From assembly GCA_900314355.1 (NCBI GenBank), contig OMUY01000038.1, positions 1 through 64,000 on the forward strand: DNA of 64,000 nucleotides, given 5' to 3'. Shown here in pieces: positions 18,116 to 28,108 of this stretch; position 1 is the first letter of the stretch; each line of letters starts with the position of its first letter. The notes beneath the pieces were generated by a model that saw only the letters and a program-made list of their open reading frames with translations, was not told the DNA's origin and made no database searches. This DNA comes from an uncultured Eubacteriales bacterium. Its GTDB lineage: Bacteria; Bacillota; Clostridia; Oscillospirales; Acutalibacteraceae. The position numbers and the translations under genes are program-made.

Positions 18116-18733
18116 TTATTTGGAGTAATACTCGACGATAAGGTGCTCCTCTACGGGAACGTCTATCTGATCGCGCTGAGGAAGATCAAGAACCTTTGCG
18201 GTATTGTCGTCATTTACTTCAAGCCATGCCGGTACATTGCCTGTCTTTTCAAGAATGGCTTTGAATTTTTCAGAATCTAAACTGTTTTTGGCTATCGCGA
18301 GAGTATCGCCCTTTTTGATAAGGTAAGAAGGAATGTCAACTCTCTTGCCGTTTACAAGGTAGTGACCGTGAGCTACAAGCTGTCTCGCTTCCGCTCTTGA
18401 CTCTGCCCATCCGAGAAGATAAACCACATTGTCAAGACGGCTTTCGCAGATACGAAGAAGGTTTTCACCTGCCATACCGTTCTGTCTTGTAGCCATAAGG
18501 AAATATTTATGGAACTGGCTTTCGCTGAGTCCGTAATAACGTCTTGCCGTCTGTTTGGCTCTGAGCTGAAGTCCGTACTCGGAAAGTTTCTTCCTCGCGG
18601 CTCCGTGCTGACCGGGAGCATAATTTCTCTTTTCAAGAGGGCATGCCTGGCTTGTGCACTTATCGCCTTTAAGGAAAAGCTTCTTTCCTTCGCGGCGGCA
18701 AAGCTTGCAAACTGCGCCTGTATATCTTGCCAT
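18116..18733 (-). CDS. rpsD: Small ribosomal subunit protein uS4
   Basis: Primary 16S rRNA binder that nucleates the 30S body, 205 residues. It carries four N-terminal cysteines (CKLCRREG and CTSQACP) typical of zinc-binding S4, then an S4 RNA-binding domain ([31 protein letters not shown]). In B. subtilis S4 represses its own gene; no such leader can be confirmed here. It lies 23 bp after rpsK. Confidence 0.98.
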   Translation of the reverse strand: MARYTGAVCKLCRREGKKLFLKGDKCTSQACPLEKRNYAPGQHGAARKKLSEYGLQLRAKQTARRYYGLSESQFHKYFLMATRQNGMAGENLLRICESRLDNVVYLLGWAESRAEARQLVAHGHYLVNGKRVDIPSYLIKKGDTLAIAKNSLDSEKFKAILEKTGNVPAWLEVNDDNTAKVLDLPQRDQIDVPVEEHLIVEYYSK

Positions 18734-18756
18734 TTAAATTTTCGCCTCCTATAAAA

Positions 18757-19158
18757 TTATACGCGTCTTCTCTTGGGAGGACGGCATCCGTTGTGCGGGA
18801 TGGGAGTTACGTCCCTGATAAGAGTTACCTCAAGTCCTGCTGTCTGAAGCGCTCTGATTGCGGCTTCTCTTCCCTGGCCGGGACCTTTAACATAAACCTC
18901 CACAGTTTTCATACCGTGGTCAATAGCCGTTTTCGCTGCTGTCTCAGCCGCTGTCTGAGCTGCGAAGGGAGTGGATTTTCTGGATCCGCGGAAGCCCATT
19001 TCGCCCGCGCTCGCCCATGAAACCGCATTGCCTTCCAAATCGGAAATTGTGACTATAGTGTTGTTGAAGGTGGACTGGATATGCGCTGAACCCTTTTCAA
19101 CATTCTTGCGCTCGCGGCGTTTGCGCGAGACACCTTTTTTTACTGCTGCTTTTGGCAT
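18757..19158 (-). CDS. rpsK: Small ribosomal subunit protein uS11
   Basis: Platform protein of the 30S subunit near the Shine-Dalgarno helix, 133 residues. Diagnostic features are [35 protein letters not shown] and the basic C-terminus [18 protein letters not shown]. It starts 11 bp past the rpsM stop, the standard order. Confidence 0.98.
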   Translation of the reverse strand: MPKAAVKKGVSRKRRERKNVEKGSAHIQSTFNNTIVTISDLEGNAVSWASAGEMGFRGSRKSTPFAAQTAAETAAKTAIDHGMKTVEVYVKGPGQGREAAIRALQTAGLEVTLIRDVTPIPHNGCRPPKRRRV

Positions 19159-19169
19159 ATATACCCTCC

Positions 19170-19538
19170 TTACTTCTTCTTGTTAGCTATCGTCTTTTTG
19201 GGACCTTTTCTCGTGCGGGCGTTTGTCTTTGAACGCTGGCCTCTGACAGGAAGTCCTTTTCTGTGACGAATTCCTCTGTAGCATCCGATTTCCTGTAATC
19301 TCTTGATGTCAAAAGCTACCTCTCTTCTGAGATCGCCCTCGACCTTTACGTTATCGCCGATGTAATTGCTGAGCTTAGATACATCGTCTTCGGTTAAATC
19401 CTTAACTCTTGTGTCGGGATTTATGCCTGTTGCCTTGATAATGTCGCTTGCGGTTTTGTTGCCTATACCGTAAATATAGGTCAAAGCTATTTCAATTCTC
19501 TTCTCTCTCGGAAGATCAACACCTGAAATACGCGCCAT
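19170..19538 (-). CDS. rpsM: Small ribosomal subunit protein uS13
   Basis: Head protein of the 30S subunit that contacts P-site tRNA and the 50S bridge, 122 residues. It begins [25 protein letters not shown] and ends in the conserved [21 protein letters not shown] tRNA-contacting tail. It follows rpmJ after 37 bp. Confidence 0.98.
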   Translation of the reverse strand: MARISGVDLPREKRIEIALTYIYGIGNKTASDIIKATGINPDTRVKDLTEDDVSKLSNYIGDNVKVEGDLRREVAFDIKRLQEIGCYRGIRHRKGLPVRGQRSKTNARTRKGPKKTIANKKK

Positions 19539-19575
19539 TTGTCGCTTACACCTCCATTTTAGGTTGTCTCAGGGA

Positions 19576-19689
19576 TCAGCCCTGACGCTGTTTGTGCTTG
19601 GGATTTTCACAGATAACCATTACTTTTCCCTTGCGTTTGATAATTTTGCACTTCTCGCAAATTTTCTTTACAGAAGGTCTGACTTTCAT
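19576..19689 (-). CDS. rpmJ: Large ribosomal subunit protein bL36
   Basis: A 37-residue protein starting [20 protein letters not shown] and ending in [11 protein letters not shown]. The three cysteines and the histidine (C11, C14, C27, H32) make the zinc-containing form. It sits in its usual place between infA and rpsM, with CCTCC on the plus strand (AGGAGG on the coding strand) just upstream of the ATG at 19689. Confidence 0.96.
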   Translation of the reverse strand: MKVRPSVKKICEKCKIIKRKGKVMVICENPKHKQRQG

Positions 19690-19710
19690 TGCTGCTATAC
19701 CTCCTAATAA

Positions 19711-19929
19711 TTATTTGGAACGCCACGTTATGCGGCCTCTGGTCAAATCATAGGGCGACATTTCCATCTTGACCTTGTCGCCCGGAAGAATCCTGATGTA
19801 ATTCATCCTGAGTTTGCCGGATATTGTGGCGAGAATCTCTCTGCCGTTAGGCAGTTCTACTTTGAATGTCGCGTTCGGAAGAGCTTCCTTTACGACACCC
19901 TCGACTTCGATCATATCCTGTCTGGACAT
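19711..19929 (-). CDS. infA: Translation initiation factor IF-1
   Basis: A 72-residue S1-fold factor that occupies the A site during initiation with IF-2 and IF-3. The sequence [38 protein letters not shown] and [11 protein letters not shown] is typical. The start overlaps the stop of the preceding KOW protein gene by one base (TAATG), implying coupled translation. Confidence 0.98.
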   Translation of the reverse strand: MSRQDMIEVEGVVKEALPNATFKVELPNGREILATISGKLRMNYIRILPGDKVKMEMSPYDLTRGRITWRSK

Positions 19930-20210
19930 TAATTTTCCTCCCTCGCTTCCGCTTTTTGTAAGTTGTCGGTTTTATATAAAATACCTTTCAAAGCGGAAAA
20001 CAAAGCTTTGTCGTTTTCGATTTCATCGGCAGATAGGATTCGTTTTGTAAGCTCAAGGTGCTTTGGATTTTTCATCTTCGGCTTTTCAAGCTTTCTTTCT
20101 TTCCCGTCCGCTATAAGCGCCATACCGTTTTCAAAGCCTATTACCGCGAATACGCCGTTTTTGTCATGACCTGCCTTTGAAATTACAACTCTACCTTTTT
20201 CAAGATCCAT
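19929..20210 (-). CDS. KOW-domain RNA-binding protein (L14e-like)
   Basis: A 93-residue protein of the small KOW family that lies between map and infA in many Clostridia. The N-terminal KOW-like segment [19 protein letters not shown] and VFAVIGF precede a charged helical tail. Similarity to archaeal/eukaryotic L14e gives its usual name, but the role on the bacterial ribosome or in translation is not established. The start is 52 bp past map and it overlaps infA by one base. Confidence 0.85.
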   Translation of the reverse strand: MDLEKGRVVISKAGHDKNGVFAVIGFENGMALIADGKERKLEKPKMKNPKHLELTKRILSADEIENDKALFSALKGILYKTDNLQKAEAREEN

Positions 20211-20262
20211 GTCGCTGATTTTGAATTTTTTCCGATTTTCCGGCTCAAATTTTTTCCGTCTG

Positions 20263-21024
20263 TCAAATGTCGGGCGTTGTTAGAATGAGACAATCGCCGT
20301 CTTTCGTAATAGCGACGGAATTTTCAAAATGAGCCGCTAATTTTCCGTCCTCAGTGACTACGGTCCAACCGTTTGAAAGCTGTCTTATCGCGTAAGAGCC
20401 TTCAGTTACCATCGGCTCCACGGCGATAGTCATGCCCGGCAGAAGTCTTGCTCCTTTTCCGGGAGTTCCGTAGTTAGGGATCGAAGGGTCTTCGTGAAGC
20501 TTGCGTCCTACTCCGTGGCCTGTGTACTCACGGACTATTCCGTAGCCTCTTTCCTCGCAATACACCTGCACAGCGTGAGAAATATCTCCCACTCTGTTTC
20601 CGGCGACCGCGTATTTGAGGCCTTCATAAAGTGATTCCCGAGTGGTGTCAATCAGCCGCTGCGCCTCATCGGAAATGTGGCCTACCGCGAATGTCGCCGC
20701 ATTATCTCCGTTATAGCCGTCTATTTCAGCTCCGAGGTCTATTGATACGATGTCGCCCTCTTTGATTACTCTGTCGTGGCTCGGAATGCCGTGTATTACT
20801 TCCTCATTTATGGAAATACATGCTGTTGCGGGGAAACCGTAAAGACCGAGAAAGTTGGGTTTTGCGCCCTGGCTTTCAATGTACTTCCTTGCGATATTGT
20901 CTATCTCCTTGGTAGTAATTCCGGGCTCCAAAGCTTCGCCTGCAACTTTAAGTGCGTTAGCCGAGATTCTTCCTGCCTTGCGCATTTTGTCGATTCCCGA
21001 AGCTGTTTTCAGCACTATTGCCAT
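20263..21024 (-). CDS. map: Methionine aminopeptidase, type I
   Basis: Removes the N-terminal methionine from nascent proteins. The 253-residue M24 enzyme has the metal ligands in order: aspartates in VSIDLGAEIDGYNGDNAATF, histidine in YTGHGVGRKLHEDP, and glutamates in VEPMVTEG and AAHFENSVAI. It starts two bases after the adk stop, the conserved adk-map arrangement of the spc operon. Confidence 0.97.
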   Translation of the reverse strand: MAIVLKTASGIDKMRKAGRISANALKVAGEALEPGITTKEIDNIARKYIESQGAKPNFLGLYGFPATACISINEEVIHGIPSHDRVIKEGDIVSIDLGAEIDGYNGDNAATFAVGHISDEAQRLIDTTRESLYEGLKYAVAGNRVGDISHAVQVYCEERGYGIVREYTGHGVGRKLHEDPSIPNYGTPGKGARLLPGMTIAVEPMVTEGSYAIRQLSNGWTVVTEDGKLAAHFENSVAITKDGDCLILTTPDI

Positions 21025-21026
21025 GC

Positions 21027-21659
21027 TTATTCCTCCAATGCTTTAAAAGTCAGCGCCGTTGTGTCTTCTATATCCTGCTGACCTTCTACCACTCTGAGAA
21101 CGCCTTTTTTCTCATAGTATTCCTTGAGCGGTTCTGTCTGCTTGTGATAAACCTCAAGTCTTGACTTTACAGTCTCCGGCTTGTCGTCGTCTCTTACGAC
21201 AAGCTTTCCGCCGCAGTTGTCGCATACGCCGTCAACTTTGGGTTTTTTGGATTCAAGGTTATAGGACGCCCCGCATTTTTCGCAGACTCTTCTGCTTGAC
21301 ATCCTTTCGATTATCGTTTCGTCGTCGACTTCGATGTCGATGACTCTGTCGATTTTCGTACCCATTCTGTCGAGTGCTTCGGCCTGGGGAATCGTTCTCG
21401 GAAAACCGTCGAGGATGAAACCGTTTTTGCAGTCGTCCTTTTCAAGTCTTTCCTCGATTATCCCTATGACCACCTCATCGGGAACGAGATGACCTTTATC
21501 CGTGTATTCTCTTGCTTTGAGTCCCATTTCGGTTCCGGTTCTTATGGCGTCTCTGATGATGTTGCCTGTCGAAACAGTCGGAATGCTGTATTTCTTCGCA
21601 ACCATCTCGGCCTGAGTGCCTTTGCCGGCTCCGGGAGCTCCTAAAAATATTATATTCAT
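21027..21659 (-). CDS. adk: Adenylate kinase (zinc-type)
   Basis: Interconverts ATP, ADP and AMP. The 210-residue long form has the P-loop LGAPGAGKGTQAE, AMP-site residues in STGNIIRDAI and ILDGFPRTIPQAE, and a LID domain with a four-cysteine zinc site (CEKCGASYN and CDNCGG), usual in Gram-positives. The 150-bp gap to secY contains an inverted repeat (TTTCCC and GGGAAA, near 21739-21764) but no convincing promoter. Confidence 0.97.
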   Translation of the reverse strand: MNIIFLGAPGAGKGTQAEMVAKKYSIPTVSTGNIIRDAIRTGTEMGLKAREYTDKGHLVPDEVVIGIIEERLEKDDCKNGFILDGFPRTIPQAEALDRMGTKIDRVIDIEVDDETIIERMSSRRVCEKCGASYNLESKKPKVDGVCDNCGGKLVVRDDDKPETVKSRLEVYHKQTEPLKEYYEKKGVLRVVEGQQDIEDTTALTFKALEE

Positions 21660-21809
21660 CCTGTCAAAGTCCTCGCTTGTATAAATTTATTCTCGCCGTA
21701 TTCAGCCAATGTGTCCGGACCGGCGTGAGCCGTATTTCCCGATAATTTGAGGGAAAACATTCGGCCCGCCCGGTCAAAGCCGTTTCAGACTTAAAACAAG
21801 TCAAATTAA

Positions 21810-23138
21810 TTATTCAAGGAATCCTTTGTAATGACGCATCATCATCTGGCTCTCAAGCTGCTGAACAGTTTCAAGAGCAACGCCTACAAGAATGATTATT
21901 GAAGTGCCGCCAAGCGAAATAGATACGCCTGTCTCCTTGCCGAGTCCGTTTACGCAGATAAGAGTTGTTATCTGAGAGAATACCATCGGGAACAAGGCGA
22001 CTACGGAAAGAAGCAGCGCTCCGATTAAGATTACCTTGCTGAGAACCTTCGCAATGTACTCCGCTGTCGGTTTTCCCGAACGGATGCCGGGGATCGTGCC
22101 GGAGTTCTTCGCGAGATTGTTCGCCATCTCTATGGGATTGTACTGAATTGAAGCATAGAAATAAGCGAAGAAGATTATCAGAAGGAAGTAAAGCACGCCG
22201 TAAATCCATGAATCGGTCGTGAACGCCTTGAAGAATTTCTCCCAGAATCCGCCTTCCTTGACTTTTACAAACATCTGTATTGTCGCGGGTATGGACAGAA
22301 TAGACGATGCAAAGATTATGGGAAGAACGCCGGTCATATTTACCTTTATGGGAATATTTGAATTTTGACCGCCGTACATTTTACGTCCCACGACTCTTTT
22401 TGTATACTGAACCGGTATCCTTCTTTCGGCGTTATCCATCCAAACTATATATACTATAAGGAGGAGTTCGCATACGAAAGCTATGGGAGCCAGAGCGTAG
22501 TATATTCCGCCGTAGTCCATGTAAGCGTAGAGCTGAGTCATGTAGCTCGGAATTCTTGATACGATTCCTGCGAAAAGTAGTATCGAAATACCGTTTCCGA
22601 TGCCTTTTTCGTTTATCTCTTCGCCGAGCCACATTGTCAAAGCTGCGCCGGCTGTGAGAATTATTATGATTGTGATTGCCTGGAATACTTTTGCAAAAGT
22701 CGATGTCGTGGGAGTAAGAGCGTTCTGGCTGTTGAGAAATACATAGTAAGCTATCGCCTGCAAAACCGCAAGGGCAACACCTACTATTCTCGTAATCTGA
22801 GCCATCTTCTTTCTTCCTTCCTCTCCCTCTTTCGCAAGTTTTTCGAGAGCGGGAATGGCGACCGTCAAAAGCTCTATGATAATGGACGCGTTGATGTAAG
22901 GCGTTATCGACATAGCGAATATAGTGCCGTAGTTGAACGCATTGCCCGAAATCATGTTGATGTAATCCAGGAATGTAGCGGTGTTGGAGGAATTAGCAAG
23001 GAGTCCTCCCTCTCCTATATTGATGAAAGGAACGGGGATCGCGCATCCTAATCTGAAAAGCACGATGACCAGAAGTGTGAAGATCATCTTTTTCCTCAGA
23101 TCCGGCACCTTCCATGCGTTTTTAAAAGTTTTAAACAT
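21810..23138 (-). CDS. secY: Protein translocase subunit SecY
   Basis: Central channel of the Sec translocon in the cytoplasmic membrane, 442 residues with about ten hydrophobic segments. The N-terminus VPDLRKKMIFTLLVIVLFRLG and the cytoplasmic loops RRIPVQYTKRVVGRKMYGGQ and FYASIQYNP...MANNLAKNSGTIPGIRSGKPT (the SecA and ribosome-binding loops) are diagnostic. It sits between rplO and adk as in the standard spc operon. The 18-kb secreted-protein gene at 35-53 kb would depend on it. Confidence 0.98.
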   Translation of the reverse strand: MFKTFKNAWKVPDLRKKMIFTLLVIVLFRLGCAIPVPFINIGEGGLLANSSNTATFLDYINMISGNAFNYGTIFAMSITPYINASIIIELLTVAIPALEKLAKEGEEGRKKMAQITRIVGVALAVLQAIAYYVFLNSQNALTPTTSTFAKVFQAITIIIILTAGAALTMWLGEEINEKGIGNGISILLFAGIVSRIPSYMTQLYAYMDYGGIYYALAPIAFVCELLLIVYIVWMDNAERRIPVQYTKRVVGRKMYGGQNSNIPIKVNMTGVLPIIFASSILSIPATIQMFVKVKEGGFWEKFFKAFTTDSWIYGVLYFLLIIFFAYFYASIQYNPIEMANNLAKNSGTIPGIRSGKPTAEYIAKVLSKVILIGALLLSVVALFPMVFSQITTLICVNGLGKETGVSISLGGTSIIILVGVALETVQQLESQMMMRHYKGFLE

Positions 23139-23206
23139 ACTTGATACACGCTCCTTGTCTTAACCGACGAAATTATTGAGGTAAAGCCGGTACGGATTTG
23201 AGCTTA

Positions 23207-23653
23207 TCATTCTTGAACTACCGCTTTTCCGCCTGCCGCTTCGATTTTCTCTTTAGCGGATGCGGAGAAATGGTCTGCCTTGACTGTAAGCTTCTTTGTG
23301 ATATCACCGTTGCCGAGAACTTTAACTCCGTCAAGTTTGTCCTTTACGAGTCCGGACTTGACAAGAGCGTTAACGTCAACTTCCTGACCGTCTTCGAATT
23401 TGTCGTTCAGATCAGAAACGTTTACAATAGCGATTTCTTTAGCGAAAATGTTGTTGAATCCTCTTTTGGGAATTCTTCTCTGAAGGGGCATCTGACCGCC
23501 TTCAAAACCTATTCTGGGACCTCTGCCCGCACGAGCCTTCTGACCCTTGTGGCCTTTTCCGGCGGTTTTTCCCTGACCGGAAGCCGGTCCTCTGCCGATT
23601 CTCTTGACAGGCCTGTTAGAGCCTTCAGCGGCAGTAAGGTTATTTAACTTCAT
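23207..23653 (-). CDS. rplO: Large ribosomal subunit protein uL15
   Basis: Late-assembly 50S protein that runs through domain II of 23S rRNA, 148 residues. The glycine- and arginine-rich N-terminal extension ([27 protein letters not shown]) and the globular end with [23 protein letters not shown] are typical. It is 14 bp from rpmD; a 68-bp gap separates it from secY. Confidence 0.98.
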   Translation of the reverse strand: MKLNNLTAAEGSNRPVKRIGRGPASGQGKTAGKGHKGQKARAGRGPRIGFEGGQMPLQRRIPKRGFNNIFAKEIAIVNVSDLNDKFEDGQEVDVNALVKSGLVKDKLDGVKVLGNGDITKKLTVKADHFSASAKEKIEAAGGKAVVQE

Positions 23654-23667
23654 CTTTATTGTCCTCC

Positions 23668-23847
23668 TCAGACTTTCTCGACTTCAACAAGATGGGCCAC
23701 AGTCTTAATCTTGCCCAATGTCGCTGCGTTATCGGGCTGAACAGAGACGTCTCCTATCTTTTTAAGTCCGAGTGCGTGAACCGTAGCAATCTGGTTCTGC
23801 TTCGCGCCAATAGTGCTTTTTGTAAGCTTAACCTTTAATTCAGCCAT
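23668..23847 (-). CDS. rpmD: Large ribosomal subunit protein uL30
   Basis: A 59-residue 50S protein: [18 protein letters not shown] followed by [15 protein letters not shown], the usual short bacterial L30. I chose ATG 23847 because GGAG lies 9 nt upstream; a GTG three codons earlier would overlap that ribosome binding site. It follows rpsE after 12 bp. Confidence 0.96.
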   Translation of the reverse strand: MAELKVKLTKSTIGAKQNQIATVHALGLKKIGDVSVQPDNAATLGKIKTVAHLVEVEKV

Positions 23848-23859
23848 CTGATTCACTCC

Positions 23860-24372
23860 TTAACCTAACATTTCCTTTACGGATTTGCCTCTTACGGCGG
23901 CAACCGTCTCGGGGCTTCTGAGCTGCTCAAGTCCGTTGAATGTGGCTCTGACCACGTTGCACGGATTGTTGGAGCGCATAGCCTTTGTACGAATATCCTT
24001 TATTCCTACGGTCTCTACAACCGCACGGACAGGACCGCCTGCGATAACTCCGGTTCCGGGAGCGGCGGGTTTCATCAAGACTACGCCTGCGCCGAATTTT
24101 CCGGTTACCTCGTGAGGAATTGTAGTGCCGTTGAGAGGAACGGTTATCATATTTTTCTTTGCGTCTTCGATGCCTTTGCGGATCGCGTCGGGAACCTCGG
24201 CCGATTTGCCGAGACCGAAGCCAACCTTGCCCTCGCCGTCGCCGACAACAACAAGCGCGGAGAATTTCTGAATACGTCCGCCCTTGACTGTCTTAGATAC
24301 GCGGTTGATTGCTACGACTTTTTCCTTAAGCTCGTCCTCTTCTCTGCGATCTTTACGTTCAAACTTAGCCAA
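23860..24372 (-). CDS. rpsE: Small ribosomal subunit protein uS5
   Basis: 30S protein at the mRNA entry side, important for decoding fidelity and target of spectinomycin resistance mutations; 170 residues. It has the double-stranded RNA-binding-like N-domain ([35 protein letters not shown]) and the C-domain with [17 protein letters not shown]. The order rplR-rpsE-rpmD is standard. Confidence 0.98.
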   Translation of the reverse strand: MAKFERKDRREEDELKEKVVAINRVSKTVKGGRIQKFSALVVVGDGEGKVGFGLGKSAEVPDAIRKGIEDAKKNMITVPLNGTTIPHEVTGKFGAGVVLMKPAAPGTGVIAGGPVRAVVETVGIKDIRTKAMRSNNPCNVVRATFNGLEQLRSPETVAAVRGKSVKEMLG

Positions 24373-24393
24373 AATCTATTTCCTCCCCCAATA

Positions 24394-24753
24394 TTAGAAG
24401 TCAAGTCCGCCTTTGCGGGCGCCTTCGGCCAGGCTTTGAACGCGGCCGTGGTATATGTTTCCGCCGCGGTCAAAGACAACTTCCTTAATGCCTTTTTCCA
24501 TGGCGCGTTTAGCGATAAGCTCTCCGACTTTCTCGGCAGCGTCCGTATTTCCGCCGTATCCCTCAAAATCCTTTTCGAGAGTAGATGCAGACACGAGCGT
24601 TTTGCCTGTACTGTCGTCGATAACCTGAGCGTAAATGTGCTTAAGGGAGCGGAAAACGCTGAGACGCGGACGCTCGGGCGTACCGCTTACTTTGCCGCGT
24701 ACTCTCTTATGACGAGCAGCACGCTGCGCTTTGGTATTTGGTCTGTTTACCAT
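24394..24753 (-). CDS. rplR: Large ribosomal subunit protein uL18
   Basis: Binds 5S rRNA and helps dock it in the central protuberance; 119 residues. [23 protein letters not shown] and [13 protein letters not shown] near the N-terminus and [24 protein letters not shown] at the end are diagnostic. It starts 18 bp past rplF. Confidence 0.98.
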   Translation of the reverse strand: MVNRPNTKAQRAARHKRVRGKVSGTPERPRLSVFRSLKHIYAQVIDDSTGKTLVSASTLEKDFEGYGGNTDAAEKVGELIAKRAMEKGIKEVVFDRGGNIYHGRVQSLAEGARKGGLDF

Positions 24754-24771
24754 TTTAGCTCACTCCTTTAA

Positions 24772-25317
24772 TTACTTAGCGCCTTTGCCGGCTTTGCCTT
24801 CCTTATGTCTTACAAATTCGTCATGGTATCTGATACCCTTGCCCTTGTAAGGCTCGGGAGGACGAACTTCTCTGACCTCGGAGGCGAACTGACCTACAGC
24901 CTGCTTGTCAGCGCCTGAAATTACTATCTGCGTAGGCTGGGGAACCTGAACTTCGATTCCCGCGGGAGGAGTCATGATGACAGGATGAGAATAGCCGACC
25001 GTAAGCTCGAGATCTTTGCCTTTTACGGCTGCTCTGTAGCCGATTCCGACTATGTCAAGCGTCTTCTGAAATCCTTCGTGTACGCCTTTTACCATATTTG
25101 CGATAAGAGCTCTCGTAAGACCATGAAGCGCCTTTGTCTGTCTCTCATCATCGGGACGGGAGACAATCAGCTCGTCGCCCTCCTGCTTAATTGTCAATTT
25201 GCTGTTGAACGTTCCGGAAAGTTCTCCCTTGGGACCTTTTACCGTCAAAGCGTTTCCATCTACTTTAGCGGTAACGCCGGCCGGAATGTGAACAGGCATT
25301 TTACCTATACGTGACAT
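24772..25317 (-). CDS. rplF: Large ribosomal subunit protein uL6
   Basis: 50S protein near the factor-binding site, 181 residues with two similar domains. It begins SRIGKMPVHIPAGVTAKVDGNALTVKGPKG and contains the signature PPEPYKGKGIRYHDEFVRHKEGKAGK near the C-terminus. It follows rpsH after 12 bp. Confidence 0.98.
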   Translation of the reverse strand: MSRIGKMPVHIPAGVTAKVDGNALTVKGPKGELSGTFNSKLTIKQEGDELIVSRPDDERQTKALHGLTRALIANMVKGVHEGFQKTLDIVGIGYRAAVKGKDLELTVGYSHPVIMTPPAGIEVQVPQPTQIVISGADKQAVGQFASEVREVRPPEPYKGKGIRYHDEFVRHKEGKAGKGAK

Positions 25318-25329
25318 CCGGGTTCCTCC

Positions 25330-25728
25330 TTACCAAACGTATGCGATTACTTCGCCGCCCACATTTGACCTGCGAGCTTCTTTATCTGTCATTACGCCCT
25401 TAGAAGTGGATAGAATTGCTATTCCCATTCCTCTGATTACTCTGGGCAGATTATCTACGTCAGCGTAGATACGGAGTCCGGGCTTTGAAACTCTCTTTAT
25501 GCCCATGATAGCGGGCGTTCTGTCTTGATTGTATTTGAGCTTTATCTCAATTACGCCCTGCTTGTTGTCCTCAATCACCTTGTATGAAGAGATATAGCCT
25601 TCGTCCTGAAGTATTCTTGCTATTTCTTTTTTCATATTTGATGCGGGAACTGAAACTGTCTCATGCTTTACGGAGGAAGCGTTTCTTATCCTTGTAAGCA
25701 TGTCTCCGATTGCGTCGGTGATTTGCAT
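25330..25728 (-). CDS. rpsH: Small ribosomal subunit protein uS8
   Basis: Binds helix 21 of 16S rRNA and in E. coli is the translational repressor of the spc operon; 132 residues. It begins [25 protein letters not shown] and ends with [25 protein letters not shown], the RNA-binding C-terminal domain. It follows rpsN after 19 bp. Confidence 0.98.
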   Translation of the reverse strand: MQITDAIGDMLTRIRNASSVKHETVSVPASNMKKEIARILQDEGYISSYKVIEDNKQGVIEIKLKYNQDRTPAIMGIKRVSKPGLRIYADVDNLPRVIRGMGIAILSTSKGVMTDKEARRSNVGGEVIAYVW

Positions 25729-25747
25729 TTTATATCTTCCTCCTTAA

Positions 25748-25933
25748 TTACCAGCTTGCCTTCTGAACTCCGGGAATCTGACCCTTGTGAGCCAACTCTC
25801 TGAAGCAGATACGGCAAACGCCGTACTTGCGAAGATAAGCGTGAGGCCTGCCGCAAATTTTGCATCTGTTGTGCTGTCTTGTCGAGTATTTAGCGGGACG
25901 GGCAGCTCTTACCTTCTGTGATGTCTTTGCCAT
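25748..25933 (-). CDS. rpsN: Small ribosomal subunit protein uS14, zinc type
   Basis: A 61-residue type Z S14 of the 30S head. The zinc ligands are CKICG and CRICF, within [20 protein letters not shown]. It lies between rplE and rpsH. A long cysteine-free paralogue, found in some zinc-limited genomes, is not in this window. Confidence 0.98.
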   Translation of the reverse strand: MAKTSQKVRAARPAKYSTRQHNRCKICGRPHAYLRKYGVCRICFRELAHKGQIPGVQKASW

Positions 25934-25947
25934 TTATAGGACCCTCC

Positions 25948-26487
25948 TTACCTTGAAAACGGCGCGCCCATGAGCTCAAGAAGCTTTTTCGCCTCTTCGT
26001 CGGTCTTCGCCGTTGTGACGATGCAGATATCCATGCCGCGAACCTGATCGATTTTATCGTAATCAATTTCGGGGAAGATCAGCTGCTCTTTTATTCCGAT
26101 AGCGTAGTTTCCTCTGCCGTCGAAAGAATTGGGATTAATACCTCTGAAGTCTCTTACTCTCGGTAAAGCGAGATTGAAGAATCTGTCGAGGAACTCATAC
26201 ATCTTGTCGCCTCTGAGCGTTACTTTTACGCCGTTGGGCATTCCTTCACGAAGTTTGAAGTTAGCTACTGACTTCTTAGCGTTGCAGACAATAGGTCTCT
26301 GACCTGTTATCTGAGCTATGTCATGAACAGCCGCTTCAATAGCCTTCGGATTTTCTCTTGCCTCGCCGACGCCGCAGTTTACTACGATCTTTTCGATCTT
26401 CGGTATCTGCATTACGCTCTTGTAGCCGAACTCTTTCATAAGAGCCGGAGCGACTTCGCTTTTATAAAGATCTTTTAATCTTGCCAT
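25948..26487 (-). CDS. rplE: Large ribosomal subunit protein uL5
   Basis: 5S rRNA-binding protein that contacts P-site tRNA and forms an intersubunit bridge; 179 residues. Diagnostic stretches are [23 protein letters not shown]-type [23 protein letters not shown] and [19 protein letters not shown]. It starts 17 bp after rplX. Confidence 0.98.
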   Translation of the reverse strand: MARLKDLYKSEVAPALMKEFGYKSVMQIPKIEKIVVNCGVGEARENPKAIEAAVHDIAQITGQRPIVCNAKKSVANFKLREGMPNGVKVTLRGDKMYEFLDRFFNLALPRVRDFRGINPNSFDGRGNYAIGIKEQLIFPEIDYDKIDQVRGMDICIVTTAKTDEEAKKLLELMGAPFSR

Positions 26488-26504
26488 TTTTACGCCGCTC
26501 CTCC

Positions 26505-26825
26505 TTAGTCAATTTCTTTGCCGCATTTTTTGCAGACTCTGACTTTTGTTCCGTCGTCGTTTACTTTGTAACCGACTCTCGTGGGCTCGCCGCACTTGGG
26601 GCATACGAGCTGAACCTTGTCTGCGTACATTGCGCTCTCGGCGTCGATAATTCCGCCGGGCTCGCCCATCTGTCTGGGCTTTACATGTTTTTTAACCATG
26701 GCGCACTTCTCGACAATTACCTTGCCCTCTTTGGGGCTTACCTGAAGAACTTTGCCCTTCTTGCCTCTGTCAGCGCCCTGGATAACCATAACGGTATCGC
26801 CTTTTTTTACGTGTACTTTATTCAT
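26505..26825 (-). CDS. rplX: Large ribosomal subunit protein uL24
   Basis: Assembly initiator of the 50S subunit, 106 residues, with a KOW motif near the N-terminus ([21 protein letters not shown]). The C-terminal part has CPKCG and CKKCG pairs, a zinc-ribbon-like feature common in clostridial L24. It follows rplN after 14 bp. Confidence 0.97.
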   Translation of the reverse strand: MNKVHVKKGDTVMVIQGADRGKKGKVLQVSPKEGKVIVEKCAMVKKHVKPRQMGEPGGIIDAESAMYADKVQLVCPKCGEPTRVGYKVNDDGTKVRVCKKCGKEID

Positions 26826-26839
26826 GACTTAAACCTCCA

Positions 26840-27208
26840 TCAAAGGACTTCGGGCGCAAGAGACAGGATTTTTGAATAATCCTTGTTTCTGAGCTCTCTG
26901 GCCACAGGCCCGAAAATACGTGTTCCTCTGGGGCTCTTGTCGTCCTTTATGATAACGGCTGCGTTTTCGTCGAAACGGATATATGTGCCGTCTTCACGGC
27001 GTATGCTGTCAGCTGTACGGACTATTACCGCTTTGACAACTTCGCCTTTTTTTACAACTCCGCCGGGCGTCGCTTTCTTGACCGAAGCGACGACGACGTC
27101 GCCGATACTTGCATATCTTCTTCCGGTTCCTCCCAGAACACGAATGCACATAAGTTCCTTAGCGCCCGTGTTGTCGGCAACCTTGAGAAGTGTCTGCTGT
27201 TGTACCAT
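26840..27208 (-). CDS. rplN: Large ribosomal subunit protein uL14
   Basis: 50S interface protein, 122 residues. It begins [22 protein letters not shown] and includes the conserved [17 protein letters not shown] and [13 protein letters not shown] core, ending in REL...ILSLAPEVL. Start chosen at the ATG with GGAGGG upstream. rpsQ precedes it by 12 bp. Confidence 0.98.
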   Translation of the reverse strand: MVQQQTLLKVADNTGAKELMCIRVLGGTGRRYASIGDVVVASVKKATPGGVVKKGEVVKAVIVRTADSIRREDGTYIRFDENAAVIIKDDKSPRGTRIFGPVARELRNKDYSKILSLAPEVL

Positions 27209-27220
27209 CGGTAGCCCTCC

Positions 27221-27481
27221 TTATTTAGCCTTTTCGATTATCTTCACGACACGCCATCTTTTATCTTTTGAGATGGGGCGCGTCTCCATGACGAGTACAC
27301 GATCGCCTACTCCGCACTCGTTGTTCTCGTCGTGAGCTTTTATCTTTACAGTACGATCGACGATCTTCTTGTAAAGGGGATTTTTAACTCTGTCTTTTAT
27401 GGATACGACAACGGTCTTATCCATCTTATCGCTTGATACGATTCCGACACGGGTTTTTCTGAGATTTCTTTCTTCTGCCAT
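27221..27481 (-). CDS. rpsQ: Small ribosomal subunit protein uS17
   Basis: Early 30S assembly protein that binds the 5' domain of 16S rRNA; 86 residues. It shows [21 protein letters not shown] and the OB-fold end [20 protein letters not shown]. It is 16 bp downstream of rpmC. Confidence 0.98.
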   Translation of the reverse strand: MAEERNLRKTRVGIVSSDKMDKTVVVSIKDRVKNPLYKKIVDRTVKIKAHDENNECGVGDRVLVMETRPISKDKRWRVVKIIEKAK

Positions 27482-27497
27482 TTAAACTTCTCCTTTC

Positions 27498-27689
27498 TCA
27501 CGCGTCTTTCGCTTCAGACTGAACGGTAAGGACTCTTGCGATATCCTTCTTAACAGCCTTGATGCGTGACGGATTGTCTAACTGGTTTATGGACTGCTGA
27601 AAACGGAGGTTGAAAAGCTCTGTCTTCAGGTCGAGGAGCTTCTGGTCGAGTTGCTCCGCTGTCATATTACGAAGTTCGCTCGCTTTCAT
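27498..27689 (-). CDS. rpmC: Large ribosomal subunit protein uL29
   Basis: A 63-residue two-helix protein near the tunnel exit, next to L23. It begins [22 protein letters not shown] and contains [20 protein letters not shown]. The ATG at 27689 overlaps the rplP stop in an ATGA junction; a GTG one codon earlier is less likely. Confidence 0.97.
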   Translation of the reverse strand: MKASELRNMTAEQLDQKLLDLKTELFNLRFQQSINQLDNPSRIKAVKKDIARVLTVQSEAKDA

Positions 27690-28105
27690 CACTCATCACC
27701 GTCCTTAGCTAATATCTTGCATTTGATAGGCAGCTTGTTTGAAGCCAAACGCAAAGCTTCCTTTGCCGCCGCTTCGTCGACGCCGGCGATTTCAAACATA
27801 ACTCTGCCGGGTTTTACAACAGCTACCCAATACTCCGGAGAACCTTTTCCTGATCCCATTCGGGTCTCGGCGGGTTTCTGCGTAATAGGTTTATCCGGGA
27901 AAATTTTTATCCAAACCTGACCGCCTCTTTTTGTGTATCTCGTCATGGCTACACGGGCAGCCTCTATCTGGTTTGAAGTTATCCACGCGGGCTCAAGCGC
28001 CACAAGACCGTAATCGCCATATGTGACCTTGTTGCCGCGCTGAGCTTTACCTTTCAGACGTCCTCTCTGGACTCTGCGGTATTTTACACGCTTTGGCAAT
28101 AACAT
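27689..28105 (-). CDS. rplP: Large ribosomal subunit protein uL16
   Basis: 50S protein near the A site and peptidyl transferase centre; 138 residues. [21 protein letters not shown] at the N-terminus, [22 protein letters not shown] and [20 protein letters not shown] are diagnostic. It starts three bases after the rpsC stop. Confidence 0.98.
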   Translation of the reverse strand: MLLPKRVKYRRVQRGRLKGKAQRGNKVTYGDYGLVALEPAWITSNQIEAARVAMTRYTKRGGQVWIKIFPDKPITQKPAETRMGSGKGSPEYWVAVVKPGRVMFEIAGVDEAAAKEALRLASNKLPIKCKILAKDGDE

Positions 28106-28108
28106 CGC